Part shown: positions 1 to 10,023 of the stretch, piece by piece
How the letters are laid out: each line of letters begins with the position of its first letter
How positions within the stretch are numbered: the stretch's first letter is position 1
From: Streptomyces sclerotialus
GTDB lineage: Bacteria; Actinomycetota; Actinomycetes; Streptomycetales; Streptomycetaceae
Reading direction: 5' to 3'
Assembly (NCBI RefSeq): GCF_040907265.1
Contig: NZ_JBFOHP010000002.1
Span: forward strand, 7,812,001 to 7,876,000
DNA: 64,000 nt
Program-made: the position numbers and the translations under genes
The notes under the pieces: model-generated
The model's database searches: none
Told to the model about the DNA's origin: nothing
Seen by the model: the letters and a program-made list of their open reading frames with translations, nothing else

Positions 1-193
1 TCCGTACCGGCCCGGCCGGCCGGGAGGCTGTGGTTGGGGATCAGCCTATCGATTTCCACGCCGGAGCCCGAACCAGACCACCCGTGGGGAAGTGTGAAGG
101 TTACCGGCGCGGCAGTGTTCCGGACGGGGCGGCGTGCCCGTCGGCCGGGACCGGAACGCCGCTGGTCGTCGGCCGGAACGTACCCTTTCCGTC

Positions 194-742
194 ATGCGAA
201 ACCGCTCCCTCCCCGGCAGTTCCGGCCGCGTCCGTCCCATGCGGCTGCTCGGCGATCCGACCCTGCACGCTCCGTGCGAGGAGGTCACCGACTTCGGGCC
301 GGCGCTGGCGCGGCTGGTGGAGGACATGTTCGCGACGATGTACGCGGCCCGCGGGGTCGGCCTCGCCGCGAATCAGATCGGCGTGGACCGGCGGGTGTTC
401 GTGTACGACTGCCCGGACGACGAGGACGTCCGTCACCTGGGGCACGTCATCAATCCGCGGCTGGTGTCGGTGGGCGGCGAGCTCGTCCGCGGCCCCGAGG
501 GGTGCCTGTCGCTGCCCGGCATCGAGGCGGGTACGCCGCGCCACGACGAGGCGGTGGTCGAGGGCGTCACGCTGGACGGGGAGCCCTGCCGGATCGCCGG
601 TACCGGTTTCTTCGCCCGCTGCCTGCAGCACGAGTGCGACCATCTGGACGGCGGGCTCTACGTCGATCACCTCACCGGCCTGCGCCGCCGCCGCGCACTG
701 CGGGCGGCGGCCAAGGCGCCGTGGGCTCCGGGGCGCGCGTAG
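194..742 (+). CDS. def: Peptide deformylase
   Basis: Removes the N-terminal formyl group from nascent proteins at the ribosome. All three family motifs are present: GVGLAANQ at residues 54-61, EGCLS at 102-106 with the metal-binding Cys104, and HECDH at 146-150 with the two metal-binding His and the catalytic Glu147. The length of 182 residues is normal. The frame is open further upstream, but the ATG at 194 puts the first motif at a usual distance from the N-terminus. Streptomyces usually carry several deformylases, so this may be a secondary copy. It stands alone; no operon partner is visible. The family call is secure, the exact start less so. Confidence 0.93.
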   Translation: MRNRSLPGSSGRVRPMRLLGDPTLHAPCEEVTDFGPALARLVEDMFATMYAARGVGLAANQIGVDRRVFVYDCPDDEDVRHLGHVINPRLVSVGGELVRGPEGCLSLPGIEAGTPRHDEAVVEGVTLDGEPCRIAGTGFFARCLQHECDHLDGGLYVDHLTGLRRRRALRAAAKAPWAPGRA

Positions 743-752
743 CACGGATTTT

Positions 753-787
753 GGGCGGGTCGGGCAACCTCCTGGGCGGGTCGGGCA
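753..787. repeat. Two 14-bp direct repeats
   Basis: GGGCGGGTCGGGCA occurs at 753-766 and again at 774-787, just downstream of the deformylase stop. The rest of 743-984 is GC-rich and shows no convincing gene. Confidence 0.6.
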
Positions 788-984
788 CCACGTCAGCTGC
801 TGGAGCGTTCCCGGTACGAGGGGGGCTCGAGAGCCGAAACGTCACCTCCGGGGCCGGCCCGGCCCCGCCCTAGGTCGTTTCTGATGGCTCTTGATCGGCT
901 GTCGGGGAGATCATCCGCGCAACGCGAATTGCCTTGTGAGGCGCCTGCCACCCAGCCGGCCACACCCATGACAGCCATCGGATA

Positions 985-1016
985 GGTTCAAGAGCCGCCA
1001 GAAGGGCTCTAGAACC
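985..1016. terminator. Hairpin terminator at the 3' end of the TetR gene
   Basis: GGTTCAAGAGCC (985-996) pairs with GGCTCTAGAACC (1005-1016) with one mismatch and an 8-base loop. It overlaps the stop codon of the minus-strand regulator and would end its transcript. Confidence 0.6.
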
Positions 1017-1650
1017 CGGGCCCGCCCGGCCGGTCGCCCGCTGCCGCGAGCCGGCCCCACAAGAGGTCCGCGAGATGCTGTACCAATTGCGCTCGCGAAC
1101 ACGGCTGCTCCCGTAGCCACCAGTCGCCGGCCGCGTGCATCATCCCGACGATGCCGTGGCCCCAGACCCGCGCCAGCTCGCCGCCGGCCGGGCCGAGGTC
1201 CACCCGCTCGGCGATGACCTGCGCCAGCTCCTCGCCGAGGCGGCGCAGCAGGGGAGCGGAGTGCCGGCCGACGTCGAAGCCGCGGTCGGCGGTCTGGCCC
1301 TCGTCGGACGGATGCATCAGGAAGCGGTAGACCTGCGGCCGGGCCTCGATCGCCGCGAGGTAGGTGTCGAGCGTGGCCTCGACCCGGTCCCTCCGTGGTA
1401 CGGGGGAGTCCAGCGCGGCTCGCAGACCGGCGAGGAGGGCGTCGGTGTGGCGTACGGCGAGTGCGCGGTAGAGGCCGCCCTTGTCGCCGAAGTGCCGGTA
1501 GAGGATCGGCTTGGTGATCCCGGCCTCGGCCGCGATCGCGTTCATCGACGCCTCCGGGCCGTCGCGGAGGACCACCCGGTCCGCGGCCTCCAGCAGCTCG
1601 CGTCGTCGGCGCTCACTGGCCGTACGGCGGCTCTCCTGTGTCATTTCCAT
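1009..1650 (-). CDS. TetR-family transcriptional regulator
   Basis: The 213-residue protein has an N-terminal helix-turn-helix typical of TetR regulators (AIAAEAGITKPILYRHFGDK region, residues about 35-54) and a divergent ligand-binding C-terminal half. The ATG at 1650 is chosen because GGGGAG lies about 9 bases upstream; a TTG at 1692 would extend it without a better ribosome site. It is transcribed away from an acyl-CoA dehydrogenase, with two inverted-repeat operators between them. It most likely represses that gene and responds to an acyl-CoA or fatty acid. The ligand is not visible from sequence. Confidence 0.88.
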   Translation of the reverse strand: MEMTQESRRTASERRRRELLEAADRVVLRDGPEASMNAIAAEAGITKPILYRHFGDKGGLYRALAVRHTDALLAGLRAALDSPVPRRDRVEATLDTYLAAIEARPQVYRFLMHPSDEGQTADRGFDVGRHSAPLLRRLGEELAQVIAERVDLGPAGGELARVWGHGIVGMMHAAGDWWLREQPCSRAQLVQHLADLLWGRLAAAGDRPGGPGF

Positions 1651-1734
1651 CGTCCGGCTCCCCGCCCTGGTGAATTCGTGCTGTTCGCGCAACGTAACAC
1701 CCTGCCATCGGACGGGAGATATCGGTCGTTGAGG

Positions 1735-1782
1735 TTGACATCCCTTACTCGTGAGTAACAGACTGCTGTTACCGCAAGTAAC
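1735..1782 (+). promoter_or_regulatory. Promoter with two TetR-type operators
   Basis: A consensus -35 TTGACA lies at 1735-1740. TTACTC-GT-GAGTAA (1745-1758) is a 6-bp inverted repeat sitting between the -35 and the expected -10. GTTAC-CGCAA-GTAAC (1768-1782) is a second one just downstream. The half-site TTAC/GTAA is shared. Binding here would block the acyl-CoA dehydrogenase promoter. The regulator encoded at 1009-1650 is the obvious candidate. Confidence 0.75.
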
Positions 1783-1799
1783 GCACTGCTGGAGGGGTC

Positions 1800-3026
1800 A
1801 TGGCCGAGTTCACCATGGAGCTCAACGACGAGCAGAAGGAAGTCCGGGACTGGATCCACGGGTTCGCCGCGGACGTCATGCGCCCCGCAGCCGCCGAGTG
1901 GGACGAGCGCGAGGAGACCCCCTGGCCCGTCATCCAGGAAGCGGCCAAGATCGGAATCTACTCCCTCGACTTCTACGCCCAGCAGTACTTCGACCCCACC
2001 GGCCTCGGCATTCCCATGGCCATGGAGGAGCTGTTCTGGGGCGACGCGGGCATCGCCCTGTCGATCGTCGGCACCGGCCTGGCCGCCGTCGGCGTCCTCG
2101 CCAACGGCACCGAGGAGCAGATCGGCACCTGGATCCCGCAGATGTACGGCGACGTCAACGACGTGAAGGTCGCCGCCTTCTGCTCCTCCGAGCCCGACGC
2201 CGGCTCCGACGTCGCCTCGATGCGCACCCGCGCCGTCTACGACGAGGCCAAGGACGAGTGGGTGCTCAACGGCACCAAGACCTGGGCCACCAACGGCGGC
2301 ATCGCCAACGTCCACGTCGTCGTCGCGGTCGTCGACCCCGAGCTCGGCTCCAAGGGCCACGCCTCCTTCATCATCCCGCCGGACACCCCGGGCCTCTCCC
2401 AGGGCCAGAAGTTCCAGAAGCACGGCATCCGCGCCTCGCACACCGCCGAGGTCGTGCTCGACAACGTACGCATCCCCGGCAGCTGCCTGCTCGGCGGCAA
2501 GGACAAGCTGGACGAGCGGCTGGCCCGCGCCCGGGAGCGTGCGAAGAGCGGCGGCGAGCGCGTGAAGAACGCCGCGATGGCCACCTTCGAGGCCTCCCGC
2601 CCGGCGGTCGGCGCGATGGCCGTCGGCACCGCCCGCGCCGCGTACGAGGAGGCCCTCGAATACGCGAAGACCCGCGAGCAGTTCGGCCGCCCGATCATCG
2701 ACAACCAGGGCGTCGCCTTCCAGCTCGCCGACATGCGGACGTCGATCGACGCGGCCCGGCTGCTGGTCTGGCGCGCCTCCTGGATGGCGGTGAACGGCAA
2801 GCCCTTCACCGCCGCCGAGGGTTCCCAGTCCAAGCTCTTCGCGAGTGAGACCGCCAAGAAGGTCACCGCCCAGGCCATCCAGATCCTCGGCGGCAACGGC
2901 TTCACCCGCGAGTACCCGGTCGAGCGCATGCACCGCGACGCCGCGATCTACACGATCTTCGAGGGCACGAGCGAGATCCAGCGACTGGTGATCGCACGGA
3001 CGCTGGCGGGGATGCCGATCCGGTAA
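1800..3026 (+). CDS. Acyl-CoA dehydrogenase
   Basis: FAD-dependent alpha,beta-dehydrogenation of an acyl-CoA. The 408-residue protein has the N-terminal helical domain, the middle beta domain with a FAD-binding stretch (AAFCSSEPDAGSD), and the C-terminal helical domain ending in IFEGTSEIQ. Glu388 there occupies the usual catalytic-base position of medium-chain enzymes. A ribosome site GGAGGGG lies 5-11 bases before the ATG. It is a single-gene unit under the divergent TetR regulator, followed by a strong terminator. An extra charged segment around residues 235-260 (rich in Arg, Lys and Glu) is unusual. Substrate chain length cannot be read from the sequence. Confidence 0.93.
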   Translation: MAEFTMELNDEQKEVRDWIHGFAADVMRPAAAEWDEREETPWPVIQEAAKIGIYSLDFYAQQYFDPTGLGIPMAMEELFWGDAGIALSIVGTGLAAVGVLANGTEEQIGTWIPQMYGDVNDVKVAAFCSSEPDAGSDVASMRTRAVYDEAKDEWVLNGTKTWATNGGIANVHVVVAVVDPELGSKGHASFIIPPDTPGLSQGQKFQKHGIRASHTAEVVLDNVRIPGSCLLGGKDKLDERLARARERAKSGGERVKNAAMATFEASRPAVGAMAVGTARAAYEEALEYAKTREQFGRPIIDNQGVAFQLADMRTSIDAARLLVWRASWMAVNGKPFTAAEGSQSKLFASETAKKVTAQAIQILGGNGFTREYPVERMHRDAAIYTIFEGTSEIQRLVIARTLAGMPIR

Positions 3027-3066
3027 CGGACTGCTGCAGCAGAGTACGCGTAGAGCACACAACGAG

Positions 3067-3098
3067 AAGGGCCCCGGCCTTGACAGGTCTGGGCCCTT
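3067..3098. terminator. Bidirectional terminator hairpin
   Basis: AAGGGCCC (3067-3074) pairs with GGGCCCTT (3091-3098), followed by TTTC. It separates the convergent acyl-CoA dehydrogenase and NB-ARC/TPR genes. Confidence 0.75.
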
Positions 3099-3105
3099 TC
3101 GTGGC

Positions 3106-5457
3106 CTACTCCGCGTGTTCCGCCTTCAGGAGTGCCAGGTATGCGGCGGCGGACTCGGCTTCGGCTGCTCCGATGCGCCGGTAGATACCGATGGCCTGGT
3201 GGAGCTCGTCCATCGCTGCCGCGCGGTCGCCGGTGTGGACCAGGCAACGGGCCGACCCTTCCAAGGCTCGGGCTTCTTCCAGCGGACTGTGTATCTCCCG
3301 GGCCAGTCTCAAGGCCTGTCGATGTCGCATACGCCCTGCTCGGGGCTCTCCGGACACAGCGGAGAACGTCCCCAGGCTGTTCATCACCTCGGCCAGGCCG
3401 AGCCGGTCACCGAGGTCCTCAAACAGCCCTCGGGCCTGCTGCAGAAGATCAGCCGCCGCACCATAGTCGCCGGTCAGGTACCGTACGACGCCGAGATCAC
3501 GAAGAGCGTCGGCCAGGCCGAGTCGGCTTCCGAGGTCCTGGTACAGGCCCCGGGCCTGCTGCAGGAGATCGGCCGCCGCCCCGTAGTCGTCGGTCAGATA
3601 CCGCACGATGCCGAGATCGTTGAGGGTGTCGGCCAGGCCGAGCTGGTCACCGAGGTCCTGGAACAGACTCCGGGCCTGTTGCAGAAGGTCGGCCGCTGCC
3701 GCGTAGTCGCCGGTCAGGTAACGGACGATGCCGAGATCGCGGAGGGTGTAGCCCAGGCCGAGCCGGCCCTCCTGGCCCTGGTACAGGCCCCGGGCCTGTT
3801 GCAGAAGGTCGGCCGCCGCCGCGTAGTCACCGGTCAATCGCCTCACGGTACCGAGATCGCGGAGGGTGTCGGCCAGGCCGAGCCGGTCACCGAGGTCCCG
3901 GTACAGAGCCCCGGCCTGTCGCAGAAGGTCGGCCGCCTTCTCGTAGTCGTCGGTCAGACGCCGCACGATGCCGAGATCACGGAGTGCGTTGGCCAGGCTG
4001 TGTCGGTCGCGGTGGTGGCGAGCGGTGGTGGCGGCGTGCTGATGGAGGGTGGCGGCCTGAGGCCAGGGGCCTTCGTGTCGGAGGAAGGAGGCCATGGCCG
4101 CGGTCAGGTGGATCCGGCGTGTGGCTTGATCGGGGGCCAGGGTGTCGAGGCAGGCGAGCAGATTGGTGCGTTCGGTACGCATCCACTCCAGGGCGCTAGC
4201 TCGTCCGGGAAGGGGCGGGATGGCCACTGGTGCGCGGGTGGCGGGTGGGGCATGACGGGTAGTGCGGCTCAAGTGACGGTCGGCGGCCTGGGCGGTGTGC
4301 TGGTAGTAGTCCAGGAGTTGGCTCAGGGACCGGGCACGGTCGTCGGCGGGGTCGGTGTCGGTGCTGAGGGCGCGTGCGTAGGCGCGCAGGAGGTCGTGTG
4401 GCTGGTAGCGGCCGGGAGCGGCCTCGTCGAGGAGGTGGTGGGTGTAGAGGGCTTCCAGGTGGTGGCGGGTCTCGGAGAGGGGCGTGTTGCCGAGAGCGGC
4501 TGCGGCGTAGATATCGATGTCGGGGCCGGGGTGGAGGCCGATGCGGCGGAAGAGCCGCTGCTGGCCGGGGGTGAGGTCGTGGTAGGAGAGGGTGAAGGCG
4601 GTATAGACCGCACGGTCACCGCCGGCGAGTTCGCCCAGGCGGTCCCGGGTGGCGGCGAACTCGGTGGCGAACTCGGCAATGGACCACTTGTGTTTCGAGC
4701 GGAGGCGTCCGGCGAGCAGGGCGATGGCCAGCGGCAGGTACCCGCACAGTCGCACCGTCTCGTCCACCGCTTCCCTCTCGCTGCCTGTCGGGACGCGGTG
4801 GGCCAGGCGGGTGAACAGGGCTGCGGCGTCGCCGGGTTCGAGGGAGTCCAGGGACAGGGGGTGGGCGCCGTCCAGGGCGATCAGACGGGTGCGGCTGGTG
4901 ACCAGCGTCAGACTGCCGGGGCTGCTGGGCAGAAGCGGGGTGATCTGGGCATGCCCGGCGGCGTCGTCGAGGACCAGCAGCACCTTCTTGCCGGTGAGGC
5001 GGTCGCGCCACAGAGCGGAGCGCCCCTCCAGGGTCGCGGGAAGGTTGCGGGGGTCGATGCCCAGGTCGGTCAGCAGCATGGCCAGGACGTCGATGGGCTC
5101 GGCGGGGGTCTGGCCAGGGGTGTGAGCGTGCAGGTCGTGGAAGAACTGCCCGTCCGGGAACCGGTCGGCGAGCCGGTGTGCGGCGTGAGTGACCAGGGCG
5201 GTCTTGCCGATGCCCGGCATCCCGTCCACAGTGTGGATGTTCACCACCCGTCCCGGCGCCGCCGCGACCAGCAGATACTCCAGTTCCCTCACTCGGCCGG
5301 TGTAGCCTGCGACATCGGGGGGCAGGCCGTGCGTGACCACCGGGCGATCAGGGGCCGGTGCCTCCACCACGGTGCTCTGACTGATGTCCCTCCCGGCTGT
5401 CAGTGATGTTCCGCCGGACTGCCACAGGCCTTGCTTCACGTACGCAGCGGGCAGCAC
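3106..5457 (-). CDS. NB-ARC/TPR (NLR-like) STAND ATPase with N-terminal signalling motif
   Basis: A 783-residue NLR-like signal-transducing ATPase. Residues 15-27 hold the motif GGTSLTAGRDISQ. The NB-ARC ATPase follows, with P-loop GMPGIGKT at 79-86, Walker B KKVLLVLDDA at 157-166, a TSR stretch near 187-190, and GYLPLA at 239-244, the bacterial form of the plant GLPLA motif. The C-terminal third is tetratricopeptide repeats, five of them almost identical 40-residue units. There is no DNA-binding domain, so it is not a SARP-type regulator. The GTG start lies 12 bases after the stop of the small upstream gene, so the two are co-transcribed. Its N-terminal motif matches the C-terminus of that small protein, which points to amyloid-type signalling to a membrane or cell-death effector. 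That role is inferred. A later GTG at codon 7 is an alternative start. Confidence 0.9.
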   Translation of the reverse strand: MLPAAYVKQGLWQSGGTSLTAGRDISQSTVVEAPAPDRPVVTHGLPPDVAGYTGRVRELEYLLVAAAPGRVVNIHTVDGMPGIGKTALVTHAAHRLADRFPDGQFFHDLHAHTPGQTPAEPIDVLAMLLTDLGIDPRNLPATLEGRSALWRDRLTGKKVLLVLDDAAGHAQITPLLPSSPGSLTLVTSRTRLIALDGAHPLSLDSLEPGDAAALFTRLAHRVPTGSEREAVDETVRLCGYLPLAIALLAGRLRSKHKWSIAEFATEFAATRDRLGELAGGDRAVYTAFTLSYHDLTPGQQRLFRRIGLHPGPDIDIYAAAALGNTPLSETRHHLEALYTHHLLDEAAPGRYQPHDLLRAYARALSTDTDPADDRARSLSQLLDYYQHTAQAADRHLSRTTRHAPPATRAPVAIPPLPGRASALEWMRTERTNLLACLDTLAPDQATRRIHLTAAMASFLRHEGPWPQAATLHQHAATTARHHRDRHSLANALRDLGIVRRLTDDYEKAADLLRQAGALYRDLGDRLGLADTLRDLGTVRRLTGDYAAAADLLQQARGLYQGQEGRLGLGYTLRDLGIVRYLTGDYAAAADLLQQARSLFQDLGDQLGLADTLNDLGIVRYLTDDYGAAADLLQQARGLYQDLGSRLGLADALRDLGVVRYLTGDYGAAADLLQQARGLFEDLGDRLGLAEVMNSLGTFSAVSGEPRAGRMRHRQALRLAREIHSPLEEARALEGSARCLVHTGDRAAAMDELHQAIGIYRRIGAAEAESAAAYLALLKAEHAE
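3391..3990 (-). repeat. Five 120-bp tandem units encoding TPR motifs
   Basis: GGCCAGGCCGAG-type landmarks recur at 3391, 3511, 3631, 3751 (variant) and 3871, an exact 120-bp period. Each unit encodes one 40-residue TPR. Similarity at the DNA level shows recent internal duplication. Confidence 0.9.
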
Positions 5458-5468
5458 GCCTGGGGTGG

Positions 5469-5897
5469 TCAGGCTTTTGGGGGCGAGGCGTTGCCCTGGT
5501 GGTAATCGCGTCCGACTTGGATGCCCGAGCCACCCCGGACGGTCTGGTGCTGGATGACGGAGTAGACCCGATCGCGCTCCGACGGAGCAAGGGTGGGAGT
5601 GAGCCGGTCGTCCAGTAGCCGCCGCACCTCATCGGCCGCGTGCGGATCCTGTTGCAGCAGTTTCTGCAACTGCACCCGCCACATTCCCTCCAGGGCCTGT
5701 TCGGTGTCGGCATCCTCAGCCTCGCGAGCCTGGAGGACCTGCCCACGCAGCACTTCCAAGTCGCGGCCGATCTCCTCGGCCCGCTCCGGGTGCACCCGCC
5801 GCCACAAGGCCACCACACCGTCCCGGACCTGCTTCCACGCATCGGTCGCCATCGCTCCCACCAGCGCCGACCCCGCGGCCATCGTCAGAGGATCCAT
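5469..5897 (-). CDS. Small helical protein with C-terminal amyloid-like motif (Bell-type effector candidate)
   Basis: A 142-residue protein encoded directly upstream of the NLR-like gene. Residues 4-20 form a small-residue-rich hydrophobic helix (MAAGSALVGAMATDA). The middle is charged and helical. The C-terminus carries GGSGIQVGRDYHQ at residues 122-134. This aligns with residues 15-27 of the NLR-like neighbour: GG, GRD and Q are identical and most other positions are conservative. Known bacterial NLR/effector pairs share such amyloid signalling sequences, with the motif at the effector C-terminus and the NLR N-terminus, and the effector having a helical, probably membrane-active Bell domain. 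The ATG at 5897 has GAGGG about 8 bases upstream; the frame continues to a GTG at 6029 with no better signal. A toxic membrane role is inferred. Confidence 0.8.
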   Translation of the reverse strand: MDPLTMAAGSALVGAMATDAWKQVRDGVVALWRRVHPERAEEIGRDLEVLRGQVLQAREAEDADTEQALEGMWRVQLQKLLQQDPHAADEVRRLLDDRLTPTLAPSERDRVYSVIQHQTVRGGSGIQVGRDYHQGNASPPKA

Positions 5898-6246
5898 CCC
5901 TACCCTCACGGCATTTCCGGGGAATTCCACGGCAAATTTTATGCCCGCCCACTTAGACGGGCCATCAGCCGCATGGCATCGAACAGTGATCGAACGGCCC
6001 GGCCTCTCCCGCTGATCGGGCTGACTCACTGCCTGGGTTCCCTTGGTGTTGCCGAGGCACGATCCGACCGTGCTCCGGCTATGCGGGATGAGGCGAAGCA
6101 GGTCGCCATCACTCAGGCGAGCCGTGATCGGACTGCTGTCCTGCAGGAGATGGGGCGGTGTCTCCCGGGCTCGTCATCGCCCTTCCTCGCTGCGGAGGGG
6201 CCGAGTTCTCGAGTGCTTCAGACGCGGTTGCCCCCGAGGTCGTGCC
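5898..6246. other. Intergenic, no gene recognised
   Basis: Between the start of the small effector gene and the end of the next minus-strand gene. It should contain the promoter of the effector/NLR unit, but I see no clear -35/-10 pair or repeat. Open frames here have no family-like composition. Confidence 0.4.
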
Positions 6247-7005
6247 TCACGGAGTGCTCCGCCGACCGTTGCTCAGGGGGCGGCGCCGGGTCGGCTGCCT
6301 GCAGCCGCAGCAGGGACCGGGCAGACCCGTGGGCCACGCAGATGTTGCTGTCCGATCGGGGGGTGCCGCGTCGATTTGTTCGCCCGCGACGCCGTACCCC
6401 TCGTCCCCGCACGCCGACAGGACCGCCCGCGCGACGGCAATCTTGGGTTTCTTCTGCAAAGCCGGGCCCGGGCCTGGACGGCGCTGCGAAGTTCGGGGAA
6501 ACAGGTCTCCCATACGTGCAGGATCTAGGCCGGGCCCAGCCGCTCGGCCACAGCTGCCGCAGCCGGTGCCGGCTGAACAGCCGTGCCTGGTCGGCGGCCG
6601 AGCCTTCAGCAGGAGTTTGCGGTACAGCAGCGTGCAGTACCAGGGCTCGGAGACGTTGATACGCGCCGGCAGTTTCCGGTCGGTGAGGTGGGCGGGGACG
6701 TCTACCGGGCCGGCGTCGGGGCCGCGCAGTGCCGCAAGGTCGGGCACGACCTCGAAGCCGTGGAACAGCAGCCAGTCGCCGGTCTGCGGGTCGGTGAGAG
6801 CCCCGGCGATGTCGGGTGCCACCTTTCCCCGCCGTACCGCTTCCTGGATCACCTCGTGCTGCTGCGCGCGGTCCCGGGCGACGGCGCCGAAGTCCGGGGC
6901 TTCCTGGAAACCGGCCTCCTCCTGGAAACCGGCGGCCCCGCCGAAAACCGGGACCGCGTCGAACTCCTCGTCGGCAAAGTCTGGTGTGTCAGGGATTGTT
7001 GGCAT
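6247..7005 (-). CDS. Hypothetical protein, 3' half possibly degenerate
   Basis: Not recognised. The first ~135 codons look genuinely coding, with high GC at third positions, an acidic Phe/Asp-rich N-terminus with a short repeat ([15 protein letters not shown]), and a compact region with [13 protein letters not shown] and [15 protein letters not shown]. After that the translation becomes Arg/Pro/Cys/Gly-rich and no longer protein-like, so the gene may be truncated or frameshifted near 6600, with readthrough to the stop at 6247. GAAAG lies about 10 bases before the ATG. It is divergent from the glyoxylate carboligase operon. No function is proposed. Confidence 0.45.
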   Translation of the reverse strand: MPTIPDTPDFADEEFDAVPVFGGAAGFQEEAGFQEAPDFGAVARDRAQQHEVIQEAVRRGKVAPDIAGALTDPQTGDWLLFHGFEVVPDLAALRGPDAGPVDVPAHLTDRKLPARINVSEPWYCTLLYRKLLLKARPPTRHGCSAGTGCGSCGRAAGPGLDPARMGDLFPRTSQRRPGPGPALQKKPKIAVARAVLSACGDEGYGVAGEQIDAAPPDRTATSAWPTGLPGPCCGCRQPTRRRPLSNGRRSTP

Positions 7006-7161
7006 CGCTCACGTCTTTCGGGCACGGCGGGTCCGGTACGGGGACGTACACGGAGTGCGGCGCGGTGATCACCGTGACTGCCCTGCGGTCCTCGTCCTGA
7101 GACCGCTCTTGACGCCTGCCGCGACGCGCTCTACTTTCGTCTTCCATAAAGCAAAACAATA

Positions 7162-7178
7162 TTTCCGTGATGCGGAAA
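7162..7178 (+). promoter_or_regulatory. Inverted-repeat operator upstream of gcl (IclR-type candidate)
   Basis: TTTCCG-TGATG-CGGAAA is a perfect 6-bp inverted repeat in an AT-rich island (7140-7180) about 70 bases before gcl. Its form resembles operators of IclR-family repressors, such as AllR, that control glyoxylate and allantoin genes. No IclR gene is in the window. Confidence 0.6.
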
Positions 7179-7249
7179 CAGCGAGTTCCGGGCCTTGGGC
7201 CGGAGCGTGTCCGCGTCCCGACAGGCCGATGACGACGCAGGAGTACTCG

Positions 7250-9037
<1,788 letters not shown>

Positions 9038-9042
9038 CGGCA

Positions 9043-9079
9043 GCGGGCCTCCCGCCGCACCCGTGGGCGGGAGGCCCGC
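9043..9079 (+). terminator. 14-bp stem hairpin between gcl and hyi
   Basis: GCGGGCCTCCCGCC (9043-9056) pairs perfectly with GGCGGGAGGCCCGC (9066-9079), loop 9 bases, no U-tract. It may partly terminate the transcript or protect the gcl mRNA, lowering expression of downstream genes. Confidence 0.75.
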
Positions 9080-9125
9080 GCCCGTACGCCTCCGTACCGT
9101 TCAGACCGGAAGGAACCCACCCCTC

Positions 9126-9950
9126 ATGGGCTTCACCGACACCCGTTTCACCGTCAACATCTCGATCCTCTTCACCGAGCTGCCGCTGCTGGAGCGGCCC
9201 GCCGCGGCGGCCGCCGCCGGGTTCTCCGCGGTCGAGCTGTGGTGGCCGTGGGTCGACGCTCCCGTACCCGAGCAGTCCGAGCTGGACGCGCTGCGGGACG
9301 CGCTCAACGACGCCGGCACCCGGCTGACCGGCCTCAACTTCTACGCCGGGCAGCTGCCCGGCCCGGACCGCGGCGCGCTGTCGGTCCCCGGCGAGGAGTC
9401 GGACAAGTTCCGCGCGAACATCGACGTCGCCGTCGAGTTCGCCCGCACGATGGGCTGCAAGTCGCTCAACGCGCTCTACGGCAACCGCGTCGAGGGCGTG
9501 GACCCACAGGTCCAGGACACCCTCGCGCTGGAGAACCTCGTGCTCGCCGCCCGCGCCGCTGACCGCATCGGGGCGACGATCCTCATCGAGGCGCTGAACC
9601 AGCCCGAGTCGCCGCGCTGCCCGATCGTCTCGGCGCCCAAGGCCATCGAGGTCGTCGACAAGGTCAACGCGGCCACCGGGCTGGGCAACGCCAAGTTCCT
9701 GATGGACCTGTACCACCTGGCCATGAACGGCGAGGACCTCAACGAGGTCATCGACACGTACACGGACAAGACCGGGCACGTGCAGATCGCCGACAACCCC
9801 GGCCGCGGCGCGCCCGGCACCGGCGAGCTGGACTTCACCGACCTGCTCGGCCGCCTGAAGAAGGCCGGTTACGACGGCTGGGTCGGGCTGGAGTACAAGC
9901 CCGGCGACCGCCCGAGCCACGAGTCCTTCGGCTGGCTGCGCGGCGCCTGA
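9126..9950 (+). CDS. hyi: Hydroxypyruvate isomerase
   Basis: Interconverts hydroxypyruvate and tartronate semialdehyde. The 274-residue TIM-barrel protein of the xylose-isomerase-like family contains the typical FTVNISILFTELP start, LIEALN, FLMDLYH and HVQIADNPGRGAPGTGELDF stretches, which hold the metal-binding Glu/Asp/His residues. GGAAGGAA precedes the ATG at 9126. It lies between gcl and the reductase gene, in the conserved order of the glyoxylate pathway. Confidence 0.95.
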   Translation: MGFTDTRFTVNISILFTELPLLERPAAAAAAGFSAVELWWPWVDAPVPEQSELDALRDALNDAGTRLTGLNFYAGQLPGPDRGALSVPGEESDKFRANIDVAVEFARTMGCKSLNALYGNRVEGVDPQVQDTLALENLVLAARAADRIGATILIEALNQPESPRCPIVSAPKAIEVVDKVNAATGLGNAKFLMDLYHLAMNGEDLNEVIDTYTDKTGHVQIADNPGRGAPGTGELDFTDLLGRLKKAGYDGWVGLEYKPGDRPSHESFGWLRGA

Positions 9951-10023
9951 GCCCCGCCACCTCCCGCACCGTCACCACTTCACCACCTCAACACCTCGTA
10001 TCGCGAAAGGACCTCCTACTCCA

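Noticed and set aside
3115..5406. Long plus-strand open frame opposite the NLR-like gene
   Set aside because: Its Val/Gly-rich translation mirrors the GC-biased third positions of the real minus-strand gene and has no ribosome site or family motif.
3106..5457. SARP-type antibiotic regulator
   Set aside because: NB-ARC and TPR domains are present, but there is no N-terminal winged-helix or BTAD domain; the N-terminus is a short Gly-rich signalling motif.
6158..7249. N-terminal extension of glyoxylate carboligase to an upstream ATG
   Set aside because: The extension is Arg/Pro/Ser-rich, overlaps the minus-strand gene and the promoter dyad, and the family N-terminus starts at 7250 behind a ribosome site.
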